DNA of 8,944 nucleotides from a bacterium (GTDB lineage Bacteria; Bacteroidota; Bacteroidia; Bacteroidales; UBA932): positions 1 to 8,944 of the forward strand of contig SFUD01000014.1 in the NCBI GenBank assembly GCA_004561775.1, in the 5' to 3' direction. The translations under genes and the position numbers were made by a program. This document shows, piece by piece, positions 6,949 through 8,944 of this stretch (position 1 is its first letter; the number at the start of each line of letters is the position of its first letter). The notes under the pieces were generated by a model. It made no database searches, was not told where the DNA came from, and was given only the letters and a program-made list of their open reading frames with translations.

Positions 6949-8738
6949 TACTTGTCTTTGGAGGAACCACAGAGGGGCGAATAGCAGTAGAGACGCTTGA
7001 TGAGGGATCGGGAAAATATTTCTACTCTACACGCGGCAATCTTCAGAATATCGAATGTGCCCACGGCGAGCACATACACGGCGCTATGACCGAGCCGGAT
7101 ATGGCAAGCTTCTGCAGCTCTAACAATATTCGATTGATTATAGATGCGGCGCATCCATTCGCATCCTCGCTGCATTCCACCATAGAGAGAGTCAGCCACA
7201 AACTGGGCATTCCGGTAATAAGGTTTGAGCGCAGATATCCTTATGCTGACTACGAAAAGATTGTTTGGTGCGAAAGCTTCCAAGAGGCAATAACAGCTAT
7301 GGAGGCAGAGGGCATAGAACGCCTGCTCGCCTTAACAGGAGTGCAGACAATAAAGAAGTTAAAACCGCATTGGAGCAGGCATCAGACTTGGTTTAGAATC
7401 CTCAACAGAGCGGAGTCCATTGAGATTGCCGCTGCAGAGGGATTCCCTGCCGACAGAGTGGTATATTATGATGAGACCTCATTAGACTCCCTCATTAAGA
7501 GCATTCGTCCCGATGGCATCATCACCAAGGAGAGCGGAGAGACCGGCGGCTTCATAGAGAAAATAGAGGCTGCTCGGCAATATGGCATAAAAGTATTTGT
7601 AGTAAAGCGACCTAAGCTCTCCGATGACTTTATTATCGTAGATGGTCGTCATAGCTTACGCCGTGAGGTGGAGATGCTCTTACCCGAATTTTACCCTTTG
7701 CATACCGGTTTTACCACTGGTTCGTGCGCCACTGCTGCGGCAAAGGCTGCGCTTGTGGCATTATTAACCTGCAAAAAGGTTGATGATATTGATTTCAGGA
7801 TACCGGATGGCGAGACAATGCATATGCAGATAGAATCAGTGACCACCTGCGGTGATGCCGCAATTGCCACCGTGGTAAAGGATGCTGGAGATGATCCGGA
7901 TGTGACAAACAGATCGCGGATATCGGTTAAGGTATCGTATGCTCAGCACGAAGGAATACGCTTCTTTGGAGGAGAGGGAATAGGAACTGTTACAATACCC
8001 GGATTGGGCCTTCCTGTTGGAGAAGCGGCAATCAATCCCATTCCTAGAGCTATGATGGTCTCCGAACTCTCATCTCTATACAATGGAGGCCTTGATGTGA
8101 CAATCTCTCTTGATGGCGGAGCAGAGATTGCCAAAAGAACTTTCAACCCTAGAGTTGGCGTATTTGGCGGAGTCTCCATTATTGGCACATCAGGCATAGT
8201 GCAGCCATTCTCGCACGAAGCCTTTCTGGAATCTATACGCAGGGAGATGAATGTTGCTTTGGCAAACAATTGCCAGATGGTTGCTGTTAATTCCGGCGCT
8301 AAAAGCGAGCAGTTTATGAAGGCTCTTTTACCCGAATTGCCTCAGCAGGCTTTTATCCACTATGGCAATGCCATAGGAGAGACTATGAGCATTGCTATGG
8401 ATTGTGGAATAAAGCACCTGATAATAGGACTTATGCTAGGCAAGGCTGTAAAACTTGCTGAAGGCAATTTGGACACACATAGTCACAAAGTGACAATAAA
8501 TAAGGAATTTCTGAAGTCTTTGGCAGAGGAGTGCGGTTGCTCAGAAAAGGCAAAGGAGGGAATTGACGCTCTCTCTCTTGCCCGGGAACTGCCGTCATTT
8601 CTAAGCCAAGAGGATGCCGCCCTATTCTTCCCTGAGGTTTTAAGGCGTTGTCATTCTCAATGCGCTGCCATTTATAAAGGAAAACTGGACGCTATCCTCT
8701 TTACGGACGATGGAAAAACATTAAGCAAGACTTGGTGA
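6945..8738 (+). CDS. cbiJD: Bifunctional precorrin-6A reductase (CbiJ/CobK) - cobalt-precorrin-5B C1-methyltransferase (CbiD)
   Basis: Fusion of two consecutive steps, 597 residues. The N-terminal part (about 1-248) is the NAD(P)H-dependent reductase of cobalt-precorrin-6A, with LVFGGTTEGR (3-12), IDAAHPFASSLH (66-77), LALTGVQTIKKLKPHW (128-143) and GIITKESGETGGFIEKIEAA (191-210). The C-terminal part (about 251-597) is CbiD, which methylates C1 of cobalt-precorrin-5B. It begins with LHTGFTTGSCATAAAKAA (252-269) and continues with GGEGIGTVTIPGLGLPVGE (342-360), INPIPRAMM (363-371), FGGVSIIGTSGIVQPFSHEA (407-426) and GNAIGETM (474-481). Both parts match usual family lengths. CbiD acts before CbiJ, so the domains are again in reverse pathway order. 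CbiD is diagnostic of the early-cobalt pathway. The start overlaps the previous stop by 4 bases, and its TGA (8736-8738) shares one base with the next ATG. Confidence 0.94.
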   Translation: MILVFGGTTEGRIAVETLDEGSGKYFYSTRGNLQNIECAHGEHIHGAMTEPDMASFCSSNNIRLIIDAAHPFASSLHSTIERVSHKLGIPVIRFERRYPYADYEKIVWCESFQEAITAMEAEGIERLLALTGVQTIKKLKPHWSRHQTWFRILNRAESIEIAAAEGFPADRVVYYDETSLDSLIKSIRPDGIITKESGETGGFIEKIEAARQYGIKVFVVKRPKLSDDFIIVDGRHSLRREVEMLLPEFYPLHTGFTTGSCATAAAKAALVALLTCKKVDDIDFRIPDGETMHMQIESVTTCGDAAIATVVKDAGDDPDVTNRSRISVKVSYAQHEGIRFFGGEGIGTVTIPGLGLPVGEAAINPIPRAMMVSELSSLYNGGLDVTISLDGGAEIAKRTFNPRVGVFGGVSIIGTSGIVQPFSHEAFLESIRREMNVALANNCQMVAVNSGAKSEQFMKALLPELPQQAFIHYGNAIGETMSIAMDCGIKHLIIGLMLGKAVKLAEGNLDTHSHKVTINKEFLKSLAEECGCSEKAKEGIDALSLARELPSFLSQEDAALFFPEVLRRCHSQCAAIYKGKLDAILFTDDGKTLSKTW

Positions 8739-8944
8739 TGAAAAAGAATGCATTTCTAATTGCGGCAGCTTCATCTGGAAGCGGCAAGACTACGCTCTCT
8801 TTGGGACTGATGAAAGCCCTGTCGCGAAGGGGGCTTGCTGTACAGCCCTTCAAATGCGGTCCCGACTATATAGATACTCAATATCATACGCTGGCTACAG
8901 GACGCAATTCAATAAACCTGGATCTCTTTATCTCCTCTGAAGAG
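8738..8944 (+). CDS. cbiA: Cobyrinate a,c-diamide synthase (CbiA/CobB family), N-terminal fragment
   Basis: ATP- and glutamine-dependent enzyme that amidates the a and c acetate side chains of cobyrinic acid, the next step after the CbiC product. Only the first 69 codons are in the window; the frame is open at the right edge. The start of the dethiobiotin-synthetase-like ATP-binding domain is clear: hydrophobic strand FLIAA, P-loop ASSGSGKTT (residues 11-19), then SLGLMKALSRRGLAVQPFK and the family motif KCGPDYIDTQYH (39-50). The C-terminal glutamine amidotransferase domain would lie beyond the window. The ATG at 8738 sits in TGATG, overlapping the previous stop by 1 base, which supports coupling and fixes the start. 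CbiA is preferred over the paralogous cobyric acid synthase CbiP because of the GPDYID motif and the short N-terminus before the P-loop. Confidence 0.93.
   Translation, partial: MKKNAFLIAAASSGSGKTTLSLGLMKALSRRGLAVQPFKCGPDYIDTQYHTLATGRNSINLDLFISSEE

Noticed and set aside
6807..7283. Minus-strand open frame of 158 codons across the cbiGF/cbiJD junction
   Set aside because: It covers two strongly supported genes on the other strand and shows no recognisable domain or leader.

Overview
This window is an ordinary-looking but densely packed vitamin B12 (cobalamin) locus, with every gene on the + strand. It most likely comes from a Bacteroidetes/Bacteroidales genome. The signs are the characteristic two-domain gene fusions of the corrin pathway, an ABC ATPase with a C-terminal extension and a Q-loop of the type I associate with Bacteroides-like genomes, A-rich leaders without clear Shine-Dalgarno sites, and moderate GC. 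The genus cannot be named from this sequence. Assignments rest on motif recognition by eye; no database search was possible.

Layout. Bases 1-542 hold the C-terminal part of a periplasmic substrate-binding protein; the gene is cut by the window edge and its first ~115 bases look frame-disrupted. Next come a BtuC/FecCD-type permease (539-1570) and its ATPase (1572-2567), completing a type II ABC importer for a corrinoid, or possibly a siderophore or haem. After a 31-base gap, the largest in the window, four consecutive fusion genes follow: CbiH-CbiC (2599-4002), CbiE-CbiT (3995-5182), CbiG-CbiF (5179-6948) and CbiJ-CbiD (6945-8738). The last gene, a CbiA-type cobyrinate a,c-diamide synthase, starts at 8738 and runs off the right edge.

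How the genes work together. The four fusions carry eight activities that take cobalt-precorrin-3 to cobyrinic acid: H (3 to 4), F (4 to 5A), G (5A to 5B), D (5B to 6A), J (6A to 6B), T and E (6B to 8) and C (8 to cobyrinate). CbiA then amidates the a and c side chains. CbiG and CbiD, with no CobG or CobF in the window, point to the oxygen-independent, early-cobalt route. The C20 methyltransferase CbiL, the chelatase and the lower-loop genes are not in the window. The ABC importer beside them suggests salvage and synthesis are co-expressed.

Regulation. Nearly all junctions overlap or touch (4, 8, 4, 4 and 1 base overlaps, and one 1-base gap), so the set is probably one translationally coupled operon whose promoter, and any cobalamin riboswitch, lie upstream of base 1. 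I see no RNA gene, mobile element, CRISPR, terminator or non-coding stretch over 31 bases. I did not find a previously undescribed system. The points most worth a second look are the broken-looking left-edge frame, the unusual fusion pairings and the lineage-specific departures in the ATPase and CbiE/CbiT motifs.
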